DNA from: a cyanobacterium endosymbiont of Epithemia clementina EcSB
Lineage (GTDB): Bacteria; Cyanobacteriota; Cyanobacteriia; Cyanobacteriales; Microcystaceae
Assembly: GCF_029919255.1 (NCBI RefSeq)
Contig: NZ_CP123991.1
Coordinates: 2,085,833 to 2,149,832, forward strand
Length of the DNA stretch: 64,000 nucleotides
Reading direction: 5' to 3'
Every line of letters begins with the position of its first letter. Positions within the stretch are counted from its first letter, which is position 1. Both the position numbers and the translations under genes were made by a program. The notes below the pieces were generated by a model. It was not told the DNA's origin and did not search any database. It saw only the letters and a list, made by a program, of their open reading frames with translations. Shown here one piece after another: positions 54,745-64,000 of this stretch.

Positions 54745-54768
54745 CCCCGTTTTTGTAATGACCTGATT

Positions 54769-55765
54769 GCTGTTAAGTCCAAAGAAAGATTAATCAATAG
54801 TTCTTTAAACGTCTTTCCGTGACACTCTTGCAGAAACTAGTATTCTAAATCTGTTAAATCGACATCGGTTAAATCAACGAACTGATAATCATAATTGAGT
54901 AAACTCTGACTAGGCCAACCATAGAGATACAGACAAAGTCAAGGAATTGTGGTTAATGGTAACTTATCCTTTGACCAATCTATTTTTATTAACGATGGCC
55001 TTCCTAAGAAAAATCTGTAATGGGTAATATTCTCTGGAGCAAGTAATTATGTCAACTAATATCGTTGGTGATTACTTAAATAATTTAACTATTTTATTAA
55101 TTCTTCAGTATTCTCAGTTTCCTTTTCTAATTCCTAATATTGAGGATTTAAAAAACTAATGCAGTAACTCCAAAAGTTTTCGGACTACAAAAACCCTATC
55201 TTTGTAGTCTTCTTGTTTGTCTCCTCAAAGGAAAGCAACCGTCTATTATATCAATTTAATTTCCCAACGTCCCAATTCTGCATAAACAAAAATATGAAAG
55301 ATTACTCCTGGGACCAGTTTTTTAGATAATGCTTGAATTCCAGCGATAGGATCAGATAAATATTAAAGTTCCCCCACACAATCAATTAATGCGAGTTCTC
55401 CTGGTAGTTGTGCGACATTTTCTAATTTTAACCATTTAATTTTAAATAGTTAAAATTAATAGATACTTTGTTTTTAGCAGCAACTTCTGACTTTAAAAAA
55501 CGTTCCTAGACAATTTCTAAGGCTTTTTTACTCAAATTAATTCCTACAATGTCAGTATCGGGGTTCAGCATAATTACTCCGTTTTTACCCCTGTTCCACA
55601 CCCTGTATCGTAAGATACGAATATCTTGTCTAGAAAATTTTGTTCCGGTACCGAAATTGTAAGTTGCCGTCCAATTTCATCGTCAATTATACCCAGGTGG
55701 CAGTTCATCATAATAAGAGTTTAGTAAGAAAGGAATAGGTTTTATACAGAAGTTGAACGACGCAA
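54769..55765 (-). pseudogene. SAM-dependent methyltransferase pseudogene
   Basis: Reading down the minus strand: SYYDELPPGYN, then (other frame) DDEIGRQLTISVPEQNFLDK, YDTGCGTGVKTE (SAM motif I, DxGCGTG), then after lesions LSDPIAGIQ...KLVPG-I-FHIFVYAELGRWEI, GWPSQSLLNYDYQFVDLTD and FLQECHGKTFKELL. The order is that of a roughly 400-residue class I methyltransferase. Frameshifts and stops number at least six. Formerly upstream of, and convergent with, hisB. Confidence 0.8.
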
Positions 55766-55869
55766 CCGGAACTTTCCTGAGATTACCAATAGGTCTTTTA
55801 AAAAATAAGGAAGAGGGGGTGAAAGGGAATTTACCTTTTTTCCCTTTTGCCTTCACATAGCATAGCGTT

Positions 55870-57498
55870 TTACTCCCATTCAATGGTTCCAGGGGGTTTA
55901 GAAGTAATGTCATAAACAACACGATTAACCCCTTGAACTTCATTCACAATGCGGTTTGAGATACTTTCAAGTAAGTCATAGGGGACTCTAGCCCAATCGG
56001 CAGTCATCCCGTCTTCACTGGTAATCAACCGTAAAACAATAGGATGAGCATAGGTGCGTTTATCTCCCATGACTCCCACACTTCGCACCGGTAAAAGTAC
56101 AGCAAATGCTTGCCACAACTCATGATACATCCCATTTTTAGTAATTTCATCACGCACGATGAAATCTGCATCCCGCATTAAATTAAGACTTTCAGAAGTC
56201 ACTTCCCCCAGGATCCGAATAGCCAACCCAGGGCCAGGAAAGGGATGACGGCGGACAATTTCTTCAGGTAAGCCTATCACTCGGCCAAGTTTACGAACTT
56301 CATCTTTAAATAGTTTCCGCAGAGGTTCTACCAATTTAAAGCGGAGATTTTTGGGAAGTCCTCCTACATTGTGATGGCTTTTAATTTTAACAGCTACCCG
56401 TTCCCCCGTTTTCGGATCAACATTACTGTCAGCAGATTCAATCACATCAGGGTAGAGAGTTCCTTGAGCTAAATAATCAAAAGGTCCAAGGCGATCTGAT
56501 TCTTCTTCGAAAACTTGAATAAATTCGTGTCCAATGAGACGTCGTTTGGTTTCGGGATCAGTGACATCTCTAAGTTGTGCCAAAAATCTTTCTCTGGCGT
56601 TTACATACTCAACACTGATATGAAACTCTTTATTGAAGATGTCTACTAATCTTTCGGGTTCTCCTTTTCGCATAAACCCTTGATCAATGAACACACAAGT
56701 CAGTTGATCTCCAATGGCGCGATGGAGAAGAAAAGCTAAAGTGGAAGAGTCTACCCCACCAGAGAGAGCTAACAAAACTCGCTTATCTTTGACTTTAGCG
56801 CGAATCTCTCGAATAGATTCGTCAATAAAGGCTTCGGTTGTCCAAGTCGGTTCACATTGACAAATATGATATACAAAGTTGCGAATTAGGGCAATTCCCC
56901 CCACGGAATGAACAACTTCTGGGTGAAATTGAACCCCGAAGAGTTTCTTTTGATGATCGGCGATCGCCGCACAAGGAGTATTATCGGTGTGGGCTAAAAT
57001 TTCAAAACCCTCGGGGAGTTGAGTACAGGAGTCACCATGACTCATCCACATGGTCGCACCTTCTTCAACGTTGGTGAGTAAATTTGTGGGATCATCGATA
57101 TGTAGGGACGCTTTACCATATTCTCCCTTTTTGGCCCTTTCTACTTGCCCTCCTAATTGTTGAACCATAAGTTGCATTCCGTAGCAAACTCCTAGGATAG
57201 GAATACCTAGGTGAAAGATTTCGGGATCACATTGAGGGGGGCAGCTGTCATAGACAGAATTAGGACCTCCTGACAGAATAATTCCTCGAGGATTTAGCTG
57301 ATTTATTTGTTCAATTGTAGTCCGATAAGATAGAACTTCTGAGTAAACTTCTGTTTCACGAACACGACGAGCAATTAATTCTGAATATTGGGAACCAAAG
57401 TCCAGAATAACTAGGATTTGGCGATTTAGGTTTTCTTCAACGGGCTTCGTTAAGAAAGTTTCTGTTGGTTTGGTTATATCAGGCGTTTGGGTAGTCAC
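55870..57498 (-). CDS. guaA: GMP synthase (glutamine-hydrolysing)
   Basis: Converts XMP to GMP. It has an N-terminal class I amidotransferase (cysteine in [15 protein letters not shown], His/Glu in QFHPEVVHS), an ATP pyrophosphatase domain with [13 protein letters not shown], and a C-terminal dimerisation domain ending PGTIEWE. The GTG at 57498 is chosen, giving 542 residues and the usual start VTTQTP; the longer frame begins with TTG at 57519 and is less likely. One HIP1 octamer lies at 56960. Complete. Confidence 0.95.
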   Translation of the reverse strand: MTTQTPDITKPTETFLTKPVEENLNRQILVILDFGSQYSELIARRVRETEVYSEVLSYRTTIEQINQLNPRGIILSGGPNSVYDSCPPQCDPEIFHLGIPILGVCYGMQLMVQQLGGQVERAKKGEYGKASLHIDDPTNLLTNVEEGATMWMSHGDSCTQLPEGFEILAHTDNTPCAAIADHQKKLFGVQFHPEVVHSVGGIALIRNFVYHICQCEPTWTTEAFIDESIREIRAKVKDKRVLLALSGGVDSSTLAFLLHRAIGDQLTCVFIDQGFMRKGEPERLVDIFNKEFHISVEYVNARERFLAQLRDVTDPETKRRLIGHEFIQVFEEESDRLGPFDYLAQGTLYPDVIESADSNVDPKTGERVAVKIKSHHNVGGLPKNLRFKLVEPLRKLFKDEVRKLGRVIGLPEEIVRRHPFPGPGLAIRILGEVTSESLNLMRDADFIVRDEITKNGMYHELWQAFAVLLPVRSVGVMGDKRTYAHPIVLRLITSEDGMTADWARVPYDLLESISNRIVNEVQGVNRVVYDITSKPPGTIEWE

Positions 57499-57737
57499 GT
57501 TTAGGGAGATTCTATACAATAAGGACTAACAGTTGCAAGTTGCTAAAATTGACTGGAAAGTGCGCTAACAATTTATTTTTCTTAGATGACAATAATCAAG
57601 AGCAAGAGTTGCGTTTGAACCGTTTTAATCGTTAATTCTACCATTACAAGTTGTTTTAAACCTCGATCTTAATCGAAATTGAGAGTAGTCTTTATATTGA
57701 TACATTAAAATTATCTAGTTGAAAATCATTTGTTTTT

Positions 57738-58832
57738 TTATAATTCGAGGTGTGCGCAATTATCGATTAGGGCAGGGGTTCCATCCGGTTTAACTGATCC
57801 AAATTTTTGGAAGTAATGGCGAATCTCTGTAGGAAATTCAGGAAAATCAAATAAGTTATCTCCTTCAGCAATATCAGCCCAGAAATATTTTAAATGAGGA
57901 ACTAGTTTTTCAGCTTCTTTCATAGATATTTCAAAGGGTGAAGTAGTCAATAATTTGAGCATGAAAGGAAAAGAGCGCTCTCCAAGTAGCTGACGAGACA
58001 TTGTGGTTAAATTCTCCCAACCAGGGACTCTATCGACTCGATGGGATTTAATATTAAGATTAATATCTCTTTGACATGTTCGTTCAACTTCTATAATTCG
58101 ATAGGGATGGGGATAACTAACCAAAGAACCCGTCGTAATTTCGTAAATGTTATTATGATAAGCGATATCTTGAACGTGCAAATGACCGGTAAAAATAAGC
58201 CTACAACCTGTATTTTTTAATAGGTCTAATAACAAAGGGGCATTGTCCAACATATAGCGTTTACCTAGGAGGTGATTTGCCTGTCTTGGTAAATGTTCAA
58301 TAACATTATGATGAATCATTATCAAAACTAATTGGTCTTTAAGTTGAGGAAGTAATTTTTCTAACCAAGTTAATTGTTTTTCATCTAAACAACCTAATTG
58401 TTTTCCTTCGTCATTAAATTGATTGGAATTAAGGCCAATTAATTGTACTCCTGGCAAAACTTCATGGGTATAGTAACATTGACGACTATCACTGTAACCA
58501 TGAAAACGATAGTACTTGGTAAACTCTTGAAAACCAATGGTGTTCTGTGTTGAATACAAGGTAGGAACATCATGGTTACCAGGAACGACATATACTGAAA
58601 ACGGTAAGATCGCCAAACGTTGTTGCAACCAAGAATGATTATCAGGCTCCCCATCCTGAGTTAAATCCCCTGGAATTAAAAGAAAATCAAGATCAAGTTC
58701 TTCTAAATGACTAAAGACCTTTTCTATAGCTAAAATACCAATTTCTACTATAGAAAAGCGGGTATGGTCATGGTTTATGGTGTAGGGAACTGCTAAATGG
58801 GGATCACTGATAATGGCAAAGCGAAATTTCAT
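57738..58832 (-). CDS. Calcineurin-like metallophosphoesterase
   Basis: 364-residue protein with the full dimetal phosphoesterase signature: ISDPHLA at residue 8, GDLTQDGEPD near 55, PGNHDVP near 84, IHHN near 174 and GHLHVQD near 216. The C-terminal 100 residues are an extra region typical of cyanobacterial relatives. Substrate unknown (cyclic nucleotide, phospholipid or other phosphodiester). It is divergent from trmB, with only 56 bases between the starts. Confidence 0.85.
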   Translation of the reverse strand: MKFRFAIISDPHLAVPYTINHDHTRFSIVEIGILAIEKVFSHLEELDLDFLLIPGDLTQDGEPDNHSWLQQRLAILPFSVYVVPGNHDVPTLYSTQNTIGFQEFTKYYRFHGYSDSRQCYYTHEVLPGVQLIGLNSNQFNDEGKQLGCLDEKQLTWLEKLLPQLKDQLVLIMIHHNVIEHLPRQANHLLGKRYMLDNAPLLLDLLKNTGCRLIFTGHLHVQDIAYHNNIYEITTGSLVSYPHPYRIIEVERTCQRDINLNIKSHRVDRVPGWENLTTMSRQLLGERSFPFMLKLLTTSPFEISMKEAEKLVPHLKYFWADIAEGDNLFDFPEFPTEIRHYFQKFGSVKPDGTPALIDNCAHLEL

Positions 58833-58888
58833 ACACTATAACGATGGTAGAGTCTTCTTTTTATAGAAAAGTATAGGAGGAATTCATT

Positions 58889-59545
58889 TTGGGACGAGTT
58901 CGTGTTCGTCAACACGTTAATCCACTTAGTGGTAAGTACCGCCAACCAATTACACTTCCTCATTGGGAAGATATTTACGGCAACTACGCACAACCGCTTC
59001 ATTTGGATATTGGATGTGCAAGGGGAAAGTTCTTATTTAAAATGGCTTCTTTGTATCCAAAGACGAATTTCTTAGGAATCGAAATTCGAGAACCGTTAGT
59101 GACAGAAGCTAATGAGCACCGCGATCGCTTAGGATTGACAAATCTTCATTTCCTCTTTTGTAATATTAACCTATTTTTGAATCCTTTACTTGCTTCTTTA
59201 CGCCCAGATGTTCTTCAATGGGTGACAATTCAATTTCCAGACCCTTGGTTTAAACATCGTCACCTAAAACGGCGAGTTGTGCAAGCCGAATTGGTCGATA
59301 CGTTAGCACAATATTTAGCCGATGGAGGAACAGTATTTTTACAATCTGATATAAAGATAGTTGCTCAAGAAATGGGGGAACGATTTTTAGCTCATCCTAA
59401 TTTTGTAAAACAACATTCAGAAAATTGGTTACCCAAAAACCCATTTGATATTGCTACAGAAAGAGAAATTGCTTCTCTTAATAAGGGAAAATATATTTAT
59501 CGATTATTGCTAAAAAATTTAAATAAACTAGTTTCTCTCTATTAA
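58889..59545 (+). CDS. trmB: tRNA (guanine-N7)-methyltransferase
   Basis: Methylates G46 of tRNA with SAM. The 218-residue protein has SAM motif LDIGCARGKFLFKMA near residue 32, the ExxEP-like LGIEIREPLVTEA and the tRNA-binding FPDPWFKHRHLKRRVV. It starts at TTG 58889, supported by a perfect AGGAGG eight bases upstream; the family N-terminus MGRVRVRQHVNPL fits this start. One HIP1 octamer lies at 59121. No terminator is obvious. Confidence 0.93.
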   Translation: MGRVRVRQHVNPLSGKYRQPITLPHWEDIYGNYAQPLHLDIGCARGKFLFKMASLYPKTNFLGIEIREPLVTEANEHRDRLGLTNLHFLFCNINLFLNPLLASLRPDVLQWVTIQFPDPWFKHRHLKRRVVQAELVDTLAQYLADGGTVFLQSDIKIVAQEMGERFLAHPNFVKQHSENWLPKNPFDIATEREIASLNKGKYIYRLLLKNLNKLVSLY

Positions 59546-60915
59546 TAGCAGAAAAAAATCAATCAATAATAAGTCTAGATTTTTTTATGTCAACACATTT
59601 AAAACTCATTCATAATGGATGAACAAAAATTATTTTCTTATGTAAGAGGGGATAAATATCTTGATCTAAATTAGTAATTCACAAAAAAATATAATTTAGC
59701 CCATTACTTGATTTTACTACTCAAATTATTGATTTTAATGGTGTAAAAGTAGCTATTGTAAGATAAATAAGTTTTTTGGAATATTTATTTAGATTATTTA
59801 GATTATTTATTGATTTTTTTATTTTCTTAGTAATCAACAATTTTTTTAAAAAAATAAAAAAGATTTTTTTACAGAGCCAGTTCCTTATTTATCCAAAAAC
59901 AATGTCATTCTTGATGATATATTGTATATAGCTAAAAGAATGAATTAGTTGTGGTTTAACCAAATAATTAGATTTTAATACTTGAATTTATGAACTGTTA
60001 AGATAGACAAGTTTAGTTTTAGATAAAGGTCAATACAAGAAAAAATAATCTAAACAAACATTTTTATATTTAGCATATAAACTAACTGAATTAAATTTAG
60101 GTTATGCAGTCAGCAATGGAGTAATTTAGGCTTAGCCTAAAATTAGTGATATATCTAGTTTATTTGCATAATTACATAATTATATTAAAGTTCAGTCTTC
60201 TGCTGCATTCTATATTCTATTTATCTAAAAAATAGAATATAGAATGCAGCATTAGTTTTATCTGTCAGTAATTTAGATTTTTTTATAAAGTAATTACATT
60301 AGGGACATTAGAAATTCATTGAGAACAACGTGCTGAACTTAGCCTTTCCTACAATACTTCTAAATTATCCTTTTCTTGGTTTAAGATTTTATCAGGAGAA
60401 GCGCATCAAGATATATAGTGTTAAATATATCTACATAATTAGAATATGAAATTCAGTAAAATTATAGATGTTTAGTTTTTTAGAAACTAGAGACCGTTCT
60501 TAATTCACATCCTATAATTTCTGATTTTATTTTGAATAAACTCAATATAGAACGAAAATCTAAAAAATATTACGTGAATACTAAATACAATCGTTCTTTG
60601 AGGAAATAGAATTGCTAATGAGGCTTAGACAGATTCCAGATTCAATTTAGGAAATAATTAGCTAACTGATGATTTTTTGGCTATTCATGCTATCATTCTT
60701 TTTATTGAAGAGCTTATTAAAATATTTTATAAAGCCTTCAGTTTTAAGAAATTAAATTTATGGAGAATAAAAACAAAAATTTTCTCTGACAACTAGAAGT
60801 AATTCATAATAATTTCAGCTTAACTAAACACTTTTTAAACGCCTTAGAGCGACACTTTGTTATATTGTTTTTAGGTTTATATTTCAAGGTTTATTTGTAG
60901 GCTTCCACTACTTGA
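59546..60915. other. 1.4-kb gene desert
   Basis: AT-rich with T7A7 (59841-59854) and the 60201 inverted repeat. A plus-strand scrap around 60100-60180 (LNLGYAVSNG, KISDISSLFA) faintly suggests TPR-type sequence. No gene is assignable. Confidence 0.45.
60201..60251. repeat. Perfect inverted repeat (22-bp arms)
   Basis: Arms 60201-60222 and 60230-60251 (starting TGCTGCATTCTATATTCTAT) are exact complements with a 7-base loop. Confidence 0.85.
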
Positions 60916-61262
60916 CTAATCAGTTGTTTTTTTATTAGCATTAGCTAAATGATTAAAAGCTATCACATATTTTTCATAAAGTTGAATTGCCTCTTCATAG
61001 TTACGAATGACTAAGTCTATCTGCTCCTGAGTAAAATAAACATAACCTGGGACATTATAAATCAAAGCTGGGTTTTCAGATTAAATTTATTTTTTACATT
61101 TCAATGCCTTTTTTACAAGTTTTATAAACTGGATATATAACTTTTTATCTAAGAAAAGACTACCAAATTTATAATACTCTGGAGGAGATCTACTTTGTTT
61201 TGGCAACTTCTCTTGAAACTTATAAAAGCGATTCTCTGTACGGCGGGTTCTAATAATCTGAA
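60916..61262 (-). pseudogene. TPR-repeat protein pseudogene (C-terminal part)
   Basis: The minus strand reads QIIRTRRTENRFYKFQEKL, then EYYKFGSLFLDKKLYIQFIK, a stop, then SENPALIYNVPGYVYFTQEQ and DLVIRNYEEAIQLYEKYVIA ending at the stop at 60916. These are two tetratricopeptide repeats (NPALIYNxGYVYF ... AIRNYEEAIQL). The upstream part is not found. Confidence 0.7.
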
Positions 61263-61381
61263 ATAGAACAAAAATTGTTAATTTTACCAGAAAAGTGATT
61301 ACACCAGATAAATAAACTATTAGAAGAATTTAATTGATAAGATTTAACGTTATAGACAATTGGTATTAGAATAAATGAACT

Positions 61382-61409
61382 AACTATTAACTATTTACTA
61401 TTAACTATT
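61382..61409. repeat. Heptamer tandem repeat (four units)
   Basis: AACTATT-AACTATT-TACTATT-AACTATT: four 7-base units, one with a single change. It resembles the short heptameric tandem repeats (STRR) known from cyanobacteria. It includes the stop codon and last codons of the substrate-binding protein gene. Confidence 0.8.
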
Positions 61410-62176
61410 GAGGGGAGTCCCCAAAATGCCGCCCGTTTTTGTAACCAACCCGACTTTTGCCAACGAAGGATCGCTTGATTTACGCGATCTCGTAAACTAC
61501 TATACTGTAAACCTTTGGGCATCACCACTCCTAAAGCTTCTGCCGAAAGACGGACAGGAAACTGACGATAAGAAGGATAATTTTGTACCCACCCCGCTAA
61601 AACACTATTGTCCCCGGCAAAGGCGTCGGCGGCATCATTTTCTAATGATGTTAAGGCTTCTTGATAGGAATTGACTCCAATCAGTTGTGCTTGAGGGAAT
61701 TCCTCACGAATAACAGATATGGAACTAGAGGCTCTAAGAACGGCAATTTTTCCATTAGCTAATCCTTGTAACCCTTTTAGATAAGATTGTTTGGCTATAA
61801 TTCCTGTTCCATCAAGATAGTAATATGGGCTAAAGTCAACTAAACGGTTGCGAGAGGCTGTTACTGTCACCCTGGCAATCACTAAGTCAACTTTGCCATC
61901 AATCATCATTTGTAGACGTTCTTGGTTAGTAACAGGTAGTAAGATAACTGCTTGACGATCACCGAGTAATTCTTCAGCTAACTGACGAGCGACATCAATT
62001 TCAAATCCTTGGAGCTGTCCTTTTTGAGGAGAAAACCCTAAAGGACGAACATTATCTTTAACGGCAATAATTAGTTTACCTCGACGCAGAATTCCGTCTA
62101 ATTCCACTGTTCTAGCCGGACTCATTCCAAAGGGGAGAAGAAAGCTAATTAGACAAGTTAAGAAAACTTTTCTCAT
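61391..62176 (-). CDS. Periplasmic amino-acid-type substrate-binding protein (SBP_bac_3)
   Basis: 261-residue ABC-transporter solute-binding protein. A signal peptide is evident (MRKVFLTCLISFLLPFGMSPA). Then come the family landmarks: GKLIIAVKDNVRPLGF, GFEIDVARQLAEELLGD, VDLVIARVTVTASRNRLVDFS, GKIAVLRASSSISV, and the C-terminal ILRWQKSGWLQKRAAFWG. The ATG at 62176 is chosen because it starts the signal peptide; an ATG at 62209 would add 11 residues. Likely ligand is a polar amino acid. No permease or ATPase gene is nearby, so it may be an orphan. The stop lies inside a heptamer repeat. Confidence 0.85.
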   Translation of the reverse strand: MRKVFLTCLISFLLPFGMSPARTVELDGILRRGKLIIAVKDNVRPLGFSPQKGQLQGFEIDVARQLAEELLGDRQAVILLPVTNQERLQMMIDGKVDLVIARVTVTASRNRLVDFSPYYYLDGTGIIAKQSYLKGLQGLANGKIAVLRASSSISVIREEFPQAQLIGVNSYQEALTSLENDAADAFAGDNSVLAGWVQNYPSYRQFPVRLSAEALGVVMPKGLQYSSLRDRVNQAILRWQKSGWLQKRAAFWGLPSIVNSK

Positions 62177-62299
62177 AAAAGTTGATTGGAGATAAAGGCA
62201 AGTCGCCATCTTATCTTAATCAAGCTAATTGTTTATTTCAATTTCTTCCATAAATTTTTTCCTAGCAGTTTAATTGCCCCCTAACTAGTTAATTTAATC

Positions 62300-62562
62300 T
62301 TAAGTAAGGGCAACCATCTGATTATGCTTTCGATCTTTAGCATAAAATAATACAGATGTTTATCTGGCCGTAGGTCGACTGAGTCAATAGTTTCATTTCG
62401 TGAAGTATAAGTAATGACACCAATACCACAGTGAATGTAATTTTATCTTGCCCTATCTTAGGGTTTGGCTATAATCACAATCTGTTGAACAGCCTTTAAA
62501 GTTTCTTCTGTATTGGTTTTAGACATAATAACTGTGAATTATTCTACTCCAAATTTTCCTAA
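62300..62562 (-). pseudogene. GGDEF (diguanylate cyclase) domain pseudogene
   Basis: The minus strand reads LGKFGVE, a stop, then FTVIMSKTNTEETLKAVQQI and later CGIGVITYTSRNETIDSVDL, DKHLYY, AKDRKHNQMVALT and a stop at 62300. This is the second half of a GGDEF domain (FGGEEF ... VTISxG ... ADKALYxAKxxGRNQ). The signature GGEEF is GVE-stop-F, so the active site is destroyed. The front of the protein is not recognisable. Confidence 0.8.
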
Positions 62563-63428
62563 ACAATCAATTGTTTATAAACTGGTTATGTCACTATTTA
62601 ACCATTTAAGTATACTTGAACATCTTTAGACCGCTACGTCTTCTAAGGGCTTAGTATCTAGTATATTTTTTAATGTTTAGTAGGTGCTTAAAATTTAGTC
62701 GAATAAATCAGTATTAAGTTGAGCCAAATAATAGATAAACTTAAATAAGTTTAGTTTATAAAAAACTTTTAACAAAGTGAGCGCAAGATACCAGCTTTTC
62801 CAAAAATTTTGCTAACAGAATTAGAAGAGCAAGAACTATCATTTACTTATAGTATACAGTTAGATTTAATAAAAGGTAAACAGCATTAAATAAAAAAAAT
62901 AAAATTTCATAAAATTGCCGTAACAATAGAAAGTATGGCAATATTAATTAGATATTAATTACCTCAATATAGATGTTTATTTTTTTGCGCTCATTTAGAG
63001 CTACTTATTTAAGTTTTATAGAGTAGAAGCTAAGTAGTTACTCAAGACTATTGAGACAAGCAAACTAATTAATATAATTACCAACATAGCATAATCTTAA
63101 TCAATCAAGACAGAAACTATTGTTTTTAAAGTTGTAGACTACTGGAATAATAACTTTTAAGATTATTATCTGTTAATTTATAATACTCAGCCTAGAAAAG
63201 CTATAATTACTAGAATTTTTCCGTATAGAATAGCAGATATGCAAATGATTAACCGCCAAGAGAGCCTGAGCTCAGGTTTACTTACTTTATTAAGTACTAC
63301 TATTAATTGTTGAATATATTTATTTTTTTAAAAAAATTAGATAATTTCTTATTTTGTTATTTTCGTCTACCATCAGCAATAATCTGATTTTTGTTATCGA
63401 TTGAGATAAGTTTAACCCTTGAAGTAGA
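62563..63428. other. Non-coding gap with a MITE-like relic
   Basis: About 870 AT-rich bases, with MITE-like copy C near 63128 and T7A7 at 63323-63336. No gene is recognised. Confidence 0.4.
63128..63207. mobile_element. MITE-like element, copy C (short, degraded)
   Basis: The right end TATAATACTCAGCCTAGAAA (63179) matches the right end of copy B (ATACTCAGTCTAGAAGAGCC). The preceding GATTATTATCTG matches the GTTATTGGCTAC block. A possible left end GTTGTAGACTACTGG lies at 63131. Most of the interior is missing. Confidence 0.4.
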
Positions 63429-63677
63429 TCAATTCTCATTGACTAATTTGTCGATTCTCTTTAATATAAGAAGAACATAAATAATTCCAATAAAATCTTC
63501 TTCAAAACCATTAAAAATAAGTACTTTAATTCTAATCTGGAGAAGATTGTCAGCGCGATCACAGTAAACTTCCGTTATTTTGAGATCGCGCTGATGAGTG
63601 CGTGTCTTACTATTTGAGAACTTAGTTAAATTTATCCTCATACCTTTATGGTTAACCTGAGGATAAGCTTGGAGCAT
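63429..63677 (-). CDS. Unrecognised open frame, probably a gene fragment
   Basis: 82 residues, MLQAYPQVNHKGMRINLTKF then SNSKTRTHQRDLKITEVYCD and a hydrophobic tail. The frame extends upstream past the ATG (YVYIIDSQGN) until a stop near 63712, which suggests a truncated gene more than a true start. Composition is gene-like in the front part. No family recognised. Confidence 0.3.
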   Translation of the reverse strand: MLQAYPQVNHKGMRINLTKFSNSKTRTHQRDLKITEVYCDRADNLLQIRIKVLIFNGFEEDFIGIIYVLLILKRIDKLVNEN

Positions 63678-64000
63678 ATTTCCCTGACTATCTATGATGT
63701 AAACATACTAAAATTTGGAAGAAATATCTATTTTATAAGTTTAATTTTGTTTTCTAATTCAGAAAAATTGATAGTGGCCTATTTGCTGAGTTCTTGTTGG
63801 AGATTTTGGAGTAACTGCACATCAAATTGATATTAAATTCGGGATAGTAACAGTTTCTAATCTTATTTTAATTTCATCTTTAAATAATAGTTTGAATATA
63901 ATCAACCATGTTCGTAAACTAGAAACGGGTAAAATTTAACCGTAAAATATTCCAATTAATGAAAACCAGATCAATATCCAATACAGGCTATCGAGTAGAA
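63678..64000. other. Window end, no recognisable gene
   Basis: AT-rich; a 60-codon plus-strand open frame at 63648-63830 is antisense to the previous fragment in part and looks fortuitous. Confidence 0.35.

Noticed and set aside
55683-55943. Minus-strand open frame of 86 codons overlapping the guaA end
   Set aside because: Its front is an out-of-frame read of guaA and its end is part of the methyltransferase pseudogene (SYYDELPPGYN); not a gene itself.

Overview
The window is AT-rich cyanobacterial chromosome in an advanced state of decay. Cyanobacterial markers include a SipA/DUF3148 regulator, a CCB2/CCB4-type cytochrome b6 cofactor-assembly protein, DUF4079, DUF4330 and DUF2993 proteins, a Rieske-containing CrtU/CruE-like oxidoreductase, and four HIP1 octamers (GCGATCGC). 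Intact genes cover only about 32 kb of the 64 kb. The rest is very AT-rich DNA with at least 18 recognisable gene corpses at different stages of decay. Low coding density, many pseudogenes and mostly housekeeping survivors fit a unicellular cyanobacterium turned obligate endosymbiont, for example a Crocosphaera/Cyanothece-related 'spheroid body' of a rhopalodiacean diatom. This is inference from gene content and memory of protein families. UCYN-A is less likely because its genome is denser. No nitrogenase, photosystem or rRNA gene lies in the window.

Layout. 0.1-2.7 kb: polysaccharide ABC exporter (permease, ATPase) plus an NAD-dependent epimerase, closed by a terminator. 3.6-6.1 kb: pheT. 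8.3-12 kb: Uma2 pseudogene, a dead retropepsin-like (RimB-type) protease gene, then intact rimK, an M14 carboxypeptidase-like gene and a DUF2993 gene. 12.7-14.9 kb: hypothetical protein, tRNA-Pro(CGG), lipA. 14.9-17.4 kb: gene desert. 17.4-23.1 kb: larE, lipid kinase, mltA pseudogene, ligA. 23.1-28.5 kb: transposase and small-gene remnants, dienelactone hydrolase, DUF318 permease, ankyrin-repeat pseudogene. 28.5-33.7 kb: RluA-family pseudouridine synthase, cinA, pyrR, MnmD-type methyltransferase. 34.7-38.3 kb: unknown pseudogene, metK, sipA, cysteine synthase. 38.3-41.1 kb: gene desert. 41.1-46.1 kb: nnr, tamB remnant, small gene, CCB protein, gamma-glutamylcyclotransferase. 46.1-48.3 kb: run of dead SDR, IS630 and chrA genes. 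48.7-54.7 kb: CruE-like oxidoreductase, dead glycosyltransferase, DUF4079, DUF4330, hisB. 54.8-59.5 kb: dead methyltransferase, guaA, metallophosphoesterase, trmB. 59.5-64 kb: TPR and GGDEF pseudogenes around a periplasmic substrate-binding protein.

The surviving genes serve translation and tRNA modification (pheT, tRNA-Pro, trmB, MnmD, RluA-like), cofactor and amino-acid supply (lipA, metK, cysK, hisB, larE), nucleotides (guaA, pyrR), DNA replication and repair (ligA) and metabolite repair (nnr, cinA). The lost genes serve envelope remodelling (mltA, tamB), signalling (GGDEF), ion resistance (chrA), mobile elements and scaffold proteins (ankyrin, TPR). This is what a protected intracellular life would predict.

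Beyond genes, three patterns stand out. There are about a dozen long, near-perfect inverted repeats in the decayed DNA. There is a MITE-like family with terminal inverted repeats (three copies). There is a marked excess of T(6-10)A(5-8) palindromes over the reverse A(n)T(n) arrangement.
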